Of a stretch of DNA of 64,000 nucleotides, positions 46,476 through 55,776 are shown one piece after another. A program made the position numbers and the translations under genes. Numbering within the stretch: the first letter of the stretch is position 1; the number at the start of each line of letters is the position of its first letter. Source of the DNA: Owenweeksia sp. (GTDB lineage: Bacteria > Bacteroidota > Bacteroidia > Flavobacteriales > Schleiferiaceae); contig NZNV01000006.1 in assembly GCA_002695025.1 (NCBI GenBank), positions 79,952 through 143,951 on the forward strand, in the 5' to 3' direction. The notes beneath the pieces were generated by a model. It saw only the letters and a program-made list of their open reading frames with translations, ran no database searches and had not been told where the DNA came from.

Positions 46476-46841
46476 CTATGAGTCCCGGAGTATTTTTTCC
46501 ATTTTGCGCCCCCTGGCCAGCTCATCCACCAGCTTGTCCAGGTAACGTACCTTTTGGGTTAAAGGGTTTTCGATCTCTTCCACCCGGTAACCACAAATGA
46601 GCCCTGTAATCAGATTGACGTTGGGGTTGAGAGTAGCCTTTTGAAAGAATTCTTCGAAGGTAACCTTCTCACGGATGAGCTCCCCTTGTTGATTTGCATT
46701 AAAGCCTGTGAGCCATTCAATTACCTGCTGTAATTCAGATTCCGTCCGGTCTTTTTTCTGAACCTTGGTGACGTAGTGCGGATACACTGAAGCGAAGGTC
46801 ATTTTCGCCATGCGTTCATCGTGCTTACTGGTGGTGGTCAT
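46476..46841 (-). CDS. DUF2200-domain protein
   Basis: 121 residues, all one DUF2200 domain: KMTFASVYPHYVTKVQKKDR near the start and VRYLDKLVDELARGRKMEKIL at the end. Cytoplasmic, with no signal peptide. Widespread in bacteria, function unknown. Stands alone, upstream of the structured gap. Confidence 0.92.
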   Translation of the reverse strand: MTTTSKHDERMAKMTFASVYPHYVTKVQKKDRTESELQQVIEWLTGFNANQQGELIREKVTFEEFFQKATLNPNVNLITGLICGYRVEEIENPLTQKVRYLDKLVDELARGRKMEKILRDS

Positions 46842-46953
46842 GGGCTGTTTTTATGCATAAATTTACATGAAGAGTATTATTTTCTTTTCTTCTTGACACT
46901 TTTTCCCAGTCTTTTCAATTTTCACAAAACAGATATAGAGATAATTTAAAGTC

Positions 46954-49308
46954 TTAATTCCGGATCATCACCTTCTTATACACCTTTCTGGAAGATTGCA
47001 GATCCGTAAGCTCCAACAAGTAAATGCCGTGAGGCAGATCAGCGGTGCTAAGGCGATAGGTATTATGGTGTTCGGAAATTAACCGCTGGTTCATATTAAA
47101 GAGCCGGGCGCTAAAGTCGCCCTGAGCGGGAAAGTCGATCACTATAAAATCCCGGGCAGGGTTAGGGTAAACCCTTACTTCTTTATCAGCAGCACTTTCC
47201 GGTATGGAAATATTGGATTTAACCAGGCTGAAGTCAGCGGTATTCACATCAAAATAAATGCTGTTGTTGGCGGCTACCTTTATCCGTAAGGAGCTGGAAG
47301 TGATGTTGGGTAAAGTTACCAGCGCAAGGCCGGTATTGGGGGTGCTGTCCACTAATGCAATGGGATAGGTATACCCACCATCGGTAGAAAGACGGATGGA
47401 TACGGTTTGGGTATTAATGGGCAGGGTGTCCGTGCCGTTCACATTCCAGGTGATGGTTTGGTCTGAACCCCCGGGGTACACAATACCGGGCACATCCTGG
47501 CTAGTCACCTCAAAGGGGCCGGCCGCTGCTACGGTAAGCTGAAGGTCATCGGAATTGATGCCGCTGGCGTTCACCATCTGACCGTTGTAGAGCATCTGGT
47601 GATTATCGTTTACCGTTACGCGGATGTCCATGATCCGGGCCTGGCTGGGCAGCTGTTCCTGGTTGTTTACGTTGATGTTAGCAAGAACATCACTCATCAT
47701 GGGGAAGGTACGGGAGGAGGCGGTGTCCGGAAGTAAACGCCAGAACAGGGCTCCCTGTGAATCATCGGGAACCGGGATGCTTTGCTGCGGTCCGCGCGTC
47801 ATATTATCCCATACATAGGTAAGGCTGTCATTGGGGTCGGGGTCTGTGGCGGCAACCTTAATGGTAAAAGGAGTACTAACGGGAATGTATACATCCGGTC
47901 CGGCATCTACGGTGGGGATGGTGTTACCGGTTGGGATCTTCAGGCCCACATTGGGGATGCTGTTCAGGAAGTGGGCCAATTGGTGGTAGGAGTGCGCATG
48001 CGCGTAGCCGTAATCATTTCCGCCCTGAATGGTCCAGCCACCGGGTTTTTTGGGTTCGTAGTTATTATTGCCTCCGTTATCAATAACATGGCTCTGGCCA
48101 AACTGGTGTCCCATTTCGTGACGGGTTACGCCCAGGTGGAAGCCTCCCGATACGCCTGTGGTGAGGCTCCCGGCACAACCGCCTCCAAACGGACTTCCGG
48201 CAATCACATGGCTGATGTCGTAATTGGCAGCACCAACAACGCTGTCTATGACCGTGGCCTGGCGGTCCAGTATCAGCCCGGCATTGTTGCAGGCTGAGGA
48301 ACCAGGAGGCAAAGTGGCCCAGGGGTCTGTAGCGGGATTGGGAAATACCAGGGCGTTGTTGTTGGGAATGAGTTCAAAACGCACACAATATTCCCTGCCG
48401 TAAATGGTGTTGATCTCGCTCAACCATTGCTGCATCAGGTTGCTGATGGCGTTTACCCCACCATTTTGTTGGGTAAACTCCCCCGTGGTGGAAACCGCCA
48501 TGCGGAGTACCCGAAGGTTGTCGCCCCGTGTTATGCTGGTGCCAAAATAGGGAGAGGGGCAGTGAGGGTGTAAGGTGTCCGTATTTTCAGGGTGGAAATT
48601 ATAGAATTTTGGGGCCCCGTTAATATTGTGGTAGGGGTCGGATATACCATCTTTGGTATAGGTAAATCCAAAGAGGTTGGCGGCCTGGCTCATTGGGTAG
48701 GTAGCTGTGGTGCCGGGCCAGCTCCAGCCCAGTCCGGCAATGAACAATCCTCCGCCCCCGGCCACAAAATTCTGAAGTACGTTAAGTTCTGTGGCTGAAT
48801 AGGGCTGGTTGCTGTTCCAGTCGTTACCGAGGATCAGGATGTCCGTATTGGCCAGGGCAGCGGTGGTTATGGCCCCATTGAAGCTGTTAAAAGTGTAATT
48901 GTTATTTATCAGGGCATTTTGCAGGGTGCCGGTATTGCCGCTGTAAATCCAGCCGGCTTTCAGTGTAACCCTTTTAGTGCCGGAATTCAGCCATTCCATA
49001 GCATTCAGCAGAAAGGGAAGGTTATCATACAGTACCACATTGGAGTTGGTCAGCATTCCTTCGTGGCCTATGGCCATTACCTTCCCGCTTTGGTACACAG
49101 ATGCTATGGCGAAGTGCCCTAAAGGCTTTTCACAAAGGTTGGAAGAAACGATGGGGGTGGCGTTGGGTCCCGTGGCAGCAAGATGCCCCGGAGCGGCTCC
49201 GCTCATATACAGGGTGTCTACATTGGTAAAGAGGAAACTGTAGTTTTGAGCCTGCGCGGAACAGTATCCTCCGGCCATGAGGATAGCAATGATGAATTTT
49301 TTCAGCAT
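46954..49308 (-). CDS. secreted M12B-type metalloprotease with T9SS sorting domain
   Basis: About 784 residues from the ATG at 49308. Signal peptide; residues 25-240 resemble a class I glutamine-amidotransferase-like domain (LANTDILILGND, GGGLFIAGLGW); then a reprolysin domain with HEMGHQFGQSH (HExxHxxGxxH, near 397-407). Beta-sandwich modules follow, and the C-terminal type A sorting domain starts at VRVYPNPARDFIVIDF and ends in KVYKKVMIRN. Zinc protease exported by the type IX system. Amidotransferase-like plus reprolysin in one chain is unusual. Substrate unknown. Confidence 0.92.
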   Translation of the reverse strand: MLKKFIIAILMAGGYCSAQAQNYSFLFTNVDTLYMSGAAPGHLAATGPNATPIVSSNLCEKPLGHFAIASVYQSGKVMAIGHEGMLTNSNVVLYDNLPFLLNAMEWLNSGTKRVTLKAGWIYSGNTGTLQNALINNNYTFNSFNGAITTAALANTDILILGNDWNSNQPYSATELNVLQNFVAGGGGLFIAGLGWSWPGTTATYPMSQAANLFGFTYTKDGISDPYHNINGAPKFYNFHPENTDTLHPHCPSPYFGTSITRGDNLRVLRMAVSTTGEFTQQNGGVNAISNLMQQWLSEINTIYGREYCVRFELIPNNNALVFPNPATDPWATLPPGSSACNNAGLILDRQATVIDSVVGAANYDISHVIAGSPFGGGCAGSLTTGVSGGFHLGVTRHEMGHQFGQSHVIDNGGNNNYEPKKPGGWTIQGGNDYGYAHAHSYHQLAHFLNSIPNVGLKIPTGNTIPTVDAGPDVYIPVSTPFTIKVAATDPDPNDSLTYVWDNMTRGPQQSIPVPDDSQGALFWRLLPDTASSRTFPMMSDVLANINVNNQEQLPSQARIMDIRVTVNDNHQMLYNGQMVNASGINSDDLQLTVAAAGPFEVTSQDVPGIVYPGGSDQTITWNVNGTDTLPINTQTVSIRLSTDGGYTYPIALVDSTPNTGLALVTLPNITSSSLRIKVAANNSIYFDVNTADFSLVKSNISIPESAADKEVRVYPNPARDFIVIDFPAQGDFSARLFNMNQRLISEHHNTYRLSTADLPHGIYLLELTDLQSSRKVYKKVMIRN

Positions 49309-49550
49309 GGTAGGTTTCAAGTATTCAAGTTTGGCGTCCCGTGATGCGGTTAGGGGCGGCATCATGGGACAAGGGTAAACAGGGTAATTCCAGATTAAAA
49401 GTAATTAAAAATACGTAAGGTTAGTGTAGTGGGTACACTATGCTGAACGTAGTGTTGCTATAGGTAAACCCGGGAATATCAAGCTTGTATACTCCGTTCA
49501 TTAGAATTTCCGTTGCCTGGATCAGGCTAAGCTGTATTGGATCGCTGCCC

Positions 49551-49563
49551 GATTCAATCGCGC
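49551..49563. repeat. GATTCAATCGCGC repeat, copy 1
   Basis: GATTCAATCGCGC, 11 bases from the stop of the ZIP gene. One of four related copies within 1.9 kb (others at 50420, 50562 and 51395). Confidence 0.6.
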
Positions 49564-49573
49564 CTTTTTAAGT

Positions 49574-50272
49574 TCAGTTCCCCAAAGTATTGAGGTATAA
49601 GGCCAGCACCAAGCCAATGGTAACGGCCAGCCCCGTCCAGTATTTATCCTTTTGGAAGGATTGCGGAAAAACTTCCAGCGCCAGCGAAGCTACCACTGCT
49701 CCTCCCGCAAAACATTTGATGTAATTCAAATATTCTTCGGATACATCCGTCAATAAGAAGTTCCCCACCAGCGCGGCTGCGGAAAGAAGTACTGCGGTGG
49801 CGCACCAAAGCAGCAGGACTTTCTTTTTAGAGTGATTATCATGGACCATTTCTTTGGCACCGCCTGCGGCTTCGGGCAGGTTGGATAGTAAAATAGAGCC
49901 CGACAAGGCAGCTACCGCCAAAGGCTCGGCACCGATCAGGGCCACACCCAGGGCAAGGTTCTCTGGTATACCATCTAGGGTGATGGCCGCCAGCAAGCCT
50001 CCGCCACCGTTGCCGCCCCACTTTTTCTTCACCAGGTAATCCAGTACGGTGAATGTTATGGCGCCTACAAAGACCATAGTCAATGCAATGGGGATCGAAG
50101 CTTCCTGGAGGGCCGGGTCAATTAATTCCAGCAAGGCCGAAACCAACAATGCTCCCCCGGCCAGTGCCACCAAAAAACCTTCCAGGTGTTCCGGCAAACG
50201 ACCGTAAATGCCCCAAAGGGCGCCAATGATCAAAGCTCCTGAAACAATGCTTACTATGAGTACGGTCATCAT
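49574..50272 (-). CDS. ZIP-family metal transporter
   Basis: 232 residues with about eight membrane helices. The metal-site helices are visible: ITLDGIPENLALGVALI (H replaced by D at the first position but E and N kept) and SILLSNLPEAAGGAKEM with the second N-x-x-E site. Probably moves divalent cations such as zinc into the cytoplasm; the missing histidine in helix 4 suggests altered metal preference. Flanked on both sides by the GATTCAATCGCGC repeat. Confidence 0.88.
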   Translation of the reverse strand: MMTVLIVSIVSGALIIGALWGIYGRLPEHLEGFLVALAGGALLVSALLELIDPALQEASIPIALTMVFVGAITFTVLDYLVKKKWGGNGGGGLLAAITLDGIPENLALGVALIGAEPLAVAALSGSILLSNLPEAAGGAKEMVHDNHSKKKVLLLWCATAVLLSAAALVGNFLLTDVSEEYLNYIKCFAGGAVVASLALEVFPQSFQKDKYWTGLAVTIGLVLALYLNTLGN

Positions 50273-50419
50273 ATTGTTGAATGCTAATGAGCAGCTTTAA
50301 CAGCAGTACCCTCCGCCCGGTTTAACCGGGAGGAAAAGTTGAGGTTAAAAAAGATGCTTGGGGTGTAAAGGGTAGATGAGGTGAGTTTAGCGAAACAGAT
50401 TATATTTCAGCTGGTTGCC

Positions 50420-50436
50420 GCGCGATTCAATCGCGC
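50420..50436. repeat. palindromic repeat, copy 2
   Basis: GCGCGATT-C-AATCGCGC: perfect 8-base arms around one base. The most complete copy of the local family. Confidence 0.75.
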
Positions 50437-50561
50437 TTGAGCAGGGTACCAGCTTCATTAACCTAATACGATTGCTCATACTGGGCGAAGTTGAAGTATG
50501 GCCTTTAAGGGAGTAGTAGCTGTCCTCCATCGGCTTCGCTTTACTCACCGCAAGCGGTTCA

Positions 50562-50576
50562 ATTCAATCGCGTGCG
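50562..50576. repeat. repeat, copy 3 (variant)
   Basis: ATTCAATCGCGTGCG, one base different from the consensus, preceded by another TTCAA. Confidence 0.55.
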
Positions 50577-50672
50577 GGTAGAGGGATGCTCGTGCCAGTG
50601 GGGGTAATGTTTCAAGTGTTCAGCATAGTGGATATTGAAGCGTAGCGGGACGCTACGCTTAGACGGGGACGG

Positions 50673-51320
50673 TCAAATGTCGGTATGAAGAGGACAATGT
50701 GAATTAAACTCTTTTATAAAAAATATCCTTACGTTTTTTAAGAATAGCTGGTTGGTGGTTTCTAATTGAACTGCCTTTTTGTAGTAATGATAGGCGCTAT
50801 CGCAATTATTCAATTGAGTATGATTCATGAATAAGTGATAGTAAATAGACCTGCGTTCAGTTAGTCCGGCCCTGTCAGTATTTGCTAACTTCAGAATATC
50901 AATAGCTTCCTGGTACCGCTTAGCATAGTATAAAGTCAGGCTCAAGTTGCCATATGCTGCGTAATAGTTGCTATCTAACTGAATAGCTTTTTGTAAAAAG
51001 AGAATGGCCCTGTCGTAATTAAACAATCTTTTCTCAGTAAGACCAAGATCATTTAATATAACCGGATTTTCCGGATCTATTCTAAGAGCTTTTTCAAGAT
51101 ATTTCAGGCAGCATTGGAAATCATTTTTTCTCATGCACCGTAGTCCTTCCATATAAAACTCATAGGATTCACGATTTTCAAATTCTTCTGTATGTGTTAT
51201 GGTTCTAATTCCCCCATGTCCTTCTACTTCTTCTGTAATAGGGGCGTTGCTCATAATATTATTACATGAGACAATGAGAAGTAATATGTTGCAAAAAAGT
51301 ATAGCAGATACAATCCTCAT
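50673..51320 (-). CDS. TPR-repeat lipoprotein
   Basis: 215 residues with signal peptide and lipobox (LIVSC). TPR repeats cover about 50-200 (CMRKNDFQCCLKYLEKALRI, NPVILNDLGLTEKRLFNYDR, DSNYYAAYGNLSLTLYYAKR). Envelope scaffold or interaction protein; partner unknown. Base composition looks more AT-rich than its neighbours, and copies of the local repeat lie on either side, which hints at recent arrival. Followed on the minus strand by the gene-free repeat region. Confidence 0.8.
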   Translation of the reverse strand: MRIVSAILFCNILLLIVSCNNIMSNAPITEEVEGHGGIRTITHTEEFENRESYEFYMEGLRCMRKNDFQCCLKYLEKALRIDPENPVILNDLGLTEKRLFNYDRAILFLQKAIQLDSNYYAAYGNLSLTLYYAKRYQEAIDILKLANTDRAGLTERRSIYYHLFMNHTQLNNCDSAYHYYKKAVQLETTNQLFLKNVRIFFIKEFNSHCPLHTDI

Positions 51321-51394
51321 AAATGAGCTTTAGCGGGTTAAGGTACCCAAAATGAATGGACAGATTATTAAAAAACATAGTAGTTCCCTAATGG

Positions 51395-51405
51395 TTCAAT
51401 CGCGC
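51395..51405. repeat. repeat, copy 4
   Basis: TTCAATCGCGC, upstream of the TPR lipoprotein and near the asparaginase end. Confidence 0.55.
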
Positions 51406-51441
51406 GACAGCCGTATAACGCAACACGGAAAAGGGGTTGCC

Positions 51442-52503
51442 TTACGCCAGTCCTAACGCCTTGCCCGCCTGGGCACCGGTCAGTTCCCCGCGCAAATCAC
51501 TTTCGTAGTATTTTTTGAAATCATCGTAACCGAAACCAAAAGGAAGCAGGTACATGAGTTTGGTGAGGGCTGCCTCAAAGGTCATGTCCACGGCACTGAT
51601 CACGCCCATGTGTTTCAGGGCCTTGCTGGCCTCGTACTTGCCCAGGGCCACACCACCACCCACACATTGGGAAACGTCTACCACGTAAATGCCTTTGTTC
51701 ATTACCTCCTGTATGGCTTCTATCAGCCAGGGGTCCATGGGAATATTGCCGGCTCCGAAGCTGCGGATGATCAGCCCCTTCATGGGAGCGCTGAACACCG
51801 CCTTTACAAATTCCTGTGTGATACCGGGAAATACGGTGAGTACGCCTACTTCCGTAGAAATGGCCGGTCCTAATTTCAAGGCCTCCTTGGGTGGGTTCAG
51901 TATATAATTGTTGTTGAACTTGATGTTCACCCCGGCCTCCGCCAGCTTGGGGTAGTTCATGGAATTAAAGGCTTCAAAATCTTCGGTGGACATCTTATGC
52001 ACGCGGTTGCCCCGGAAAAGGTCGTACTCAAAGTATACACATACTTCCGGAACCATAGCCAGTCCGTCCTTCCTGCGGGCCATGGCAATTTCAATAGTGG
52101 TGAGCAGGTTCTCGCGTGCATCGGAACGGGCTACGCCTATGGGTAGTTGCGAGCCGGTAAGGATCACCGGTTTGTGCAGGTTCTTCAGCAGGAAACTGAG
52201 GGCGGAAGCCGTATAGGCCATAGTGTCCGAGCCGTGGAGGATCACAAAGCCATCGTATTGGGTGTAATCTTGTTCAATACGCCTGGCCAGGCGTAGCCAG
52301 TGCTCCGGTTTAATGTTGGAAGAGTCGATGGGGCGGTCCAGGCTGTCCGTATCAATGTGGCAGTCCAGCTGGCGTATTTCCGGGATCTTTTCCAGCAAGT
52401 ACTGGAAATCAAAAGGTATCAGTGATTCGTTTTCCATGTCCATGACCATACCGATGGTGCCACCAGTATACAGGAGCAGTATACGTACGGGATGATCGCT
52501 CAT
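51442..52503 (-). CDS. ansA: type I L-asparaginase
   Basis: 353 residues. Catalytic threonines in LLYTGGTIGMV and ILHGSDTMAYTAS, with the GSQLPIG and KGIYVVDVSQC regions typical of cytoplasmic asparaginases. No signal peptide. Hydrolyses asparagine to aspartate and ammonia. The last codons of tatD overlap its start by 4 bases (ATGA type), so the two genes are translated as a pair, a frequent Bacteroidota arrangement. Confidence 0.95.
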   Translation of the reverse strand: MSDHPVRILLLYTGGTIGMVMDMENESLIPFDFQYLLEKIPEIRQLDCHIDTDSLDRPIDSSNIKPEHWLRLARRIEQDYTQYDGFVILHGSDTMAYTASALSFLLKNLHKPVILTGSQLPIGVARSDARENLLTTIEIAMARRKDGLAMVPEVCVYFEYDLFRGNRVHKMSTEDFEAFNSMNYPKLAEAGVNIKFNNNYILNPPKEALKLGPAISTEVGVLTVFPGITQEFVKAVFSAPMKGLIIRSFGAGNIPMDPWLIEAIQEVMNKGIYVVDVSQCVGGGVALGKYEASKALKHMGVISAVDMTFEAALTKLMYLLPFGFGYDDFKKYYESDLRGELTGAQAGKALGLA

Positions 52504-53264
52504 GATCCGAAAACTTCTTTAGCGTTCTGGTTAGTGATCTCTTCCAGCTCTTTCAGCGGCATCAGCAGGAGGTCGGCTACTTTTTGGGCGGTATAGGCCA
52601 GGAAGGCCGGCTCGTTCCGCTTGCCGCGTTTAGGGTCCGGGGCCAGGTAAGGGGCGTCTGTCTCCAGCACAATATGACGTGGGTTCAGCTGTTCCACCAC
52701 TTTGTCCAGCCCCGCATTCTTAAAGGTTACAATACCGCCAATGCCCAGCTTCAGGCCCAGGTCAATGGCGTGTTGCGCCTGCTCTGCGGTTCCGGTAAAA
52801 CAATGAAAGATCCCGTACAATCCTTTACCCCGGTAGTCTTCCAGCACGGCAAAGATCTCGTTAAAAGCCTCGCGGCAGTGGATGACGATGGGAAGCTGTA
52901 ACTCCAGGGCTTTTTCTATCTGCCGGGCAAAGGCTATTTCCTGTTCCTTTACAAAGGTCTTGTCCCAGTAGAGGTCCATCCCAATTTCACCAATGGCTTT
53001 GTAATAGCCGGGGTTCTGATCAATGTCACTGAGTATGGTTTCCAGCTCTTTTTCCCAGTTTTCCTTTACTGACCCGGGATGCAGGCCCATCATGGGGATA
53101 CAGTTGGTTTCTGCATCCGCCAGGGCTTTAAGGCTGGCCATGCTGGAAGCATCGATATTGGGGAGGTATACCTTTTCCACCCCGGCTTCCCGGGCACGTT
53201 GCAGCATTTCCGCGCGGTCTTCCGCAAAATCCTTCAGGTAGATATGGCTGTGGGTATCGATCAT
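52500..53264 (-). CDS. TatD-family metal-dependent hydrolase
   Basis: About 255 residues from the ATG at 53264 (earlier ATG at 53300 gives a non-conserved leader). TIM-barrel metal site: IDTHSHIYL, AIGEIGMDLYW, IVIHCREAF, IFHCFTG and LETDAPYL. Acts as a 3'-5' exonuclease or D-aminoacyl-type deoxyribonuclease in known members. Coupled to ansA by overlap, first gene of the pair. Confidence 0.95.
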   Translation of the reverse strand: MIDTHSHIYLKDFAEDRAEMLQRAREAGVEKVYLPNIDASSMASLKALADAETNCIPMMGLHPGSVKENWEKELETILSDIDQNPGYYKAIGEIGMDLYWDKTFVKEQEIAFARQIEKALELQLPIVIHCREAFNEIFAVLEDYRGKGLYGIFHCFTGTAEQAQHAIDLGLKLGIGGIVTFKNAGLDKVVEQLNPRHIVLETDAPYLAPDPKRGKRNEPAFLAYTAQKVADLLLMPLKELEEITNQNAKEVFGS

Positions 53265-53374
53265 GGCGGCAAAGGTATTTTTTATTGGTGAAGGCACCAT
53301 GCAAAGAGTAGCTTATAGCGTAGCATTACGGTTCATGCGCGGCAAGCTTATCCGTTTTGTTTAGTGGACGAGGA

Positions 53375-54670
53375 TTACCGGGTTTTGAACTTTACCTCCA
53401 GGGGTTTTAAAGGATAACCTTCTGTTGAGCGGAAGCTACGGTCGGTAATGAGGAACTCATATTCGTGATCGGGTTGAAGAGCTATTTTAAGAGTAAGCAC
53501 GGTGCCGTCTTCAGAGTAACCACCCAGCCCGGTGATGGGAAAAGATTCCTTGCCACGCTCTCCATAGCTGATGGAGTAGGCATGGGTGTTCATAGGCCGG
53601 GAAAACACAATACGCATTTCCTTTACTGCGGTATCTGCTTCCAGGCTCCCGTTGGGGAAAGGTTCCAGCCGTAGTACATAAGGCCTTTTTGCTGCGTAAT
53701 CTTTCTGTAGGGCAGCTTTATTCACGGTGCCCGGCTCGTAATATCCCGACTTTTCCAGGAAGTGCTCCACGGCCAGGGTATCCAAATAATCCAATTCAAT
53801 AATGTCCTTTACCGCCTGTGGTTTGTTTTCAGCCTGTTGGTAATAAGCGGTGCAAATGGCATAACCCATAAAGTAGCCAAGGTCGGCCACGGTTTCGGCT
53901 TGTGAGCCGTTGTACATCCACTGCATATAGTCAGATGTGAACATATCCCGTTTGAAGGCTTCCTTCAGTTCCTTTTCATGAGCGCGCCCGTACTGGATGT
54001 AGTTGTTTTGCATTTTCCGGCCCATCACCAGTTCGGTAATAAAGTCGCAGGCTCCTTCACTGATGGCCAGGCCCAGCAGATCCTGCGGTTCGCCATTTTG
54101 TTGAGTGTGGATGTATTCATGGATATTCAGGGCCACAATATTATCCGCATCCTGGTTTTGAAATACCCCTGCCAGCCAGTTGTCTTCAAACTCTGATACA
54201 TCGGTGCCCGGACCACCGGTAGCGATTTCGGTACCCACCAATACCATATCGTTCATGGTGGTACCGCCTGACCGTAACCCGCCTACCGTAAAATAGATAC
54301 GGGCTTCCTTAAGGTCAGGGTATAATTCCCGTAATCGTACAATAGATTGTTCTATTTCAGGGGCTTTGGTTTTTACGGAGAGGGTGTTGGGACGTATGGA
54401 TGACCAGAATTTCGGGTAGCGGCTGATAAGGTCCACCCAAAGTTCAGCGGTATAATCACGGGCGTCCATAAAAGCTTTTAAACCTTCGGAGCCTTTATCA
54501 ATGTATAGGGTGCGGATAAAATGCAGCTGCCGGGTGGTATCCTGTGTGGTGGTTATGCTGTCATAGGCGGTCCAGAAATTATCGATATCATGGGTAACTA
54601 CCCGGGAAGGGGGTTGAGCTGCTGAAAGCATGGCCAGGCAAAGACAGGAAATAAGGGCAAAGCTTTTCAT
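53375..54670 (-). CDS. secreted HEXXH (gluzincin-like) protein with C-terminal Ig-like domain
   Basis: 431 residues with signal peptide (1-18). Zinc motif HEYIH (184-188) followed by a downstream glutamate in SEGACDF (E205), the gluzincin pattern, as in DUF2268-like predicted proteases. About 330-431 look like a Big_5/Ig-like domain (IVFSRPMNTHAY, VLTLKIALQPDHEYEFLI). No T9SS tail. Likely a periplasmic or exported metallopeptidase; substrate unknown. Confidence 0.82.
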   Translation of the reverse strand: MKSFALISCLCLAMLSAAQPPSRVVTHDIDNFWTAYDSITTTQDTTRQLHFIRTLYIDKGSEGLKAFMDARDYTAELWVDLISRYPKFWSSIRPNTLSVKTKAPEIEQSIVRLRELYPDLKEARIYFTVGGLRSGGTTMNDMVLVGTEIATGGPGTDVSEFEDNWLAGVFQNQDADNIVALNIHEYIHTQQNGEPQDLLGLAISEGACDFITELVMGRKMQNNYIQYGRAHEKELKEAFKRDMFTSDYMQWMYNGSQAETVADLGYFMGYAICTAYYQQAENKPQAVKDIIELDYLDTLAVEHFLEKSGYYEPGTVNKAALQKDYAAKRPYVLRLEPFPNGSLEADTAVKEMRIVFSRPMNTHAYSISYGERGKESFPITGLGGYSEDGTVLTLKIALQPDHEYEFLITDRSFRSTEGYPLKPLEVKFKTR

Positions 54671-54842
54671 GTTAAGAAGATGTATTCGGAATAATATAAA
54701 CGGTTACCGTGAGTGCCCACACGGGTTAAAATTTAGCATACCACTTGGTTTGCAGACATGAAAGTAGTTAAAATCAACATACCCTAAAATGGCGGCATCG
54801 CCTTACTGGTGTGTATGGCAGGTCAAGATTGAGTAATGTGAT

Positions 54843-55700
54843 TTAGTATCCGGTTGCGGGCTGACCTTTGCCGGGAAACCACTTTTTCAGGAGTTTCCAT
54901 TTCCAGATCAGCAGTCCGAAAAAGATGTAGCCGGTATTGATCAGCAGGAAGTAGAGCAGAATAATAAGAATGCCGGGCCCCGAACCATCATTGGGAGCTG
55001 TTTCAGGAGGCAGGGCATATACCAGCGAGGTTGGGTGCAGGCCTTCTACCAAAAGATGATCATTGGCTACGTTACAACCCCAGTGAATGCCGATGGCAAA
55101 GTACAGCGTTCCGGACTGCAGGAAGGCGGTGGAGAATAACAGGTGTGATACAAAGAGCGAAAGCGACAGGAAAATGGCGTTGAAGATATCTGCGTTAAAA
55201 ACATTGTGAAGGGCAATAAATAGCAATCCGAAAAGGATAGTGGCCAGCCGTACATTGGTAGCCTCCATGGTTTTTACATAGCAATACGAGCGCACAATGA
55301 ATTGCTGGGTAGCGGCCATGGGTAACAGTGCCAGCGCATAAGACATAAAGGCCGGTATATCCATAGAACCGTTGAAATGCAGGCTGTTTCCCTGCATGCC
55401 TTCCATAATAAAGAAGTTAATGGCAAAGGCCACCAATCCTATGATCAGCCCCAGGGGTAGAAAGAGGAGGTTGGTCTTGCTCAGGTCCAGGCCCAGTTTG
55501 GCAAGGCTTTCACCTTCTGCCTTGAAAAGTAACCCGTTAAAGAGGATCAGGAGGATGAGGCCAAGAGGAATAATATACTTTAAGGAAGGGGGAAGGCCTA
55601 CCCAGCCGCTGATCAGTAGAGCCAGGGCAGTAAGGATACCACCCGCCAATATCCGGACCCATATAGATAGCCTGCTGAAACTTGAAAAGGACATGACCAT
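54843..55700 (-). CDS. CPBP-like membrane protein lacking the catalytic glutamates
   Basis: 285 residues, about eight membrane segments. It aligns with the CPBP fold but where EExxxR is expected it reads QQFIVR (Q132, Q133, R137). The later histidines are kept (H165 in IALHNVFN; H206 with N210 in IHWGCN). So the metal-binding and proteolytic acids are lost, which predicts an inactive scaffold or binding protein. Compare the intact CPBP at 10474-11424. Role unknown. Confidence 0.8.
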   Translation of the reverse strand: MVMSFSSFSRLSIWVRILAGGILTALALLISGWVGLPPSLKYIIPLGLILLILFNGLLFKAEGESLAKLGLDLSKTNLLFLPLGLIIGLVAFAINFFIMEGMQGNSLHFNGSMDIPAFMSYALALLPMAATQQFIVRSYCYVKTMEATNVRLATILFGLLFIALHNVFNADIFNAIFLSLSLFVSHLLFSTAFLQSGTLYFAIGIHWGCNVANDHLLVEGLHPTSLVYALPPETAPNDGSGPGILIILLYFLLINTGYIFFGLLIWKWKLLKKWFPGKGQPATGY

Positions 55701-55776
55701 GAAGGTATGCTATTTTTCAATAGTTCCGGTATTTGCTGAAAATCAAGTTTGAAACGGTAATGGGTCCTGGGAACGC

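Larger units (their letters stand above)
50273..50672. other. 400-base gene-free region with repeats
   Basis: No gene. Holds two copies of the local repeat: a perfect palindrome at 50420-50436 and a variant at 50562-50576. The rest is unremarkable. Confidence 0.6.

Noticed and set aside
46349..46600. 83-residue plus-strand frame
   Set aside because: Runs into the DUF2200 gene on the opposite strand; no start context, no motif, atypical composition.
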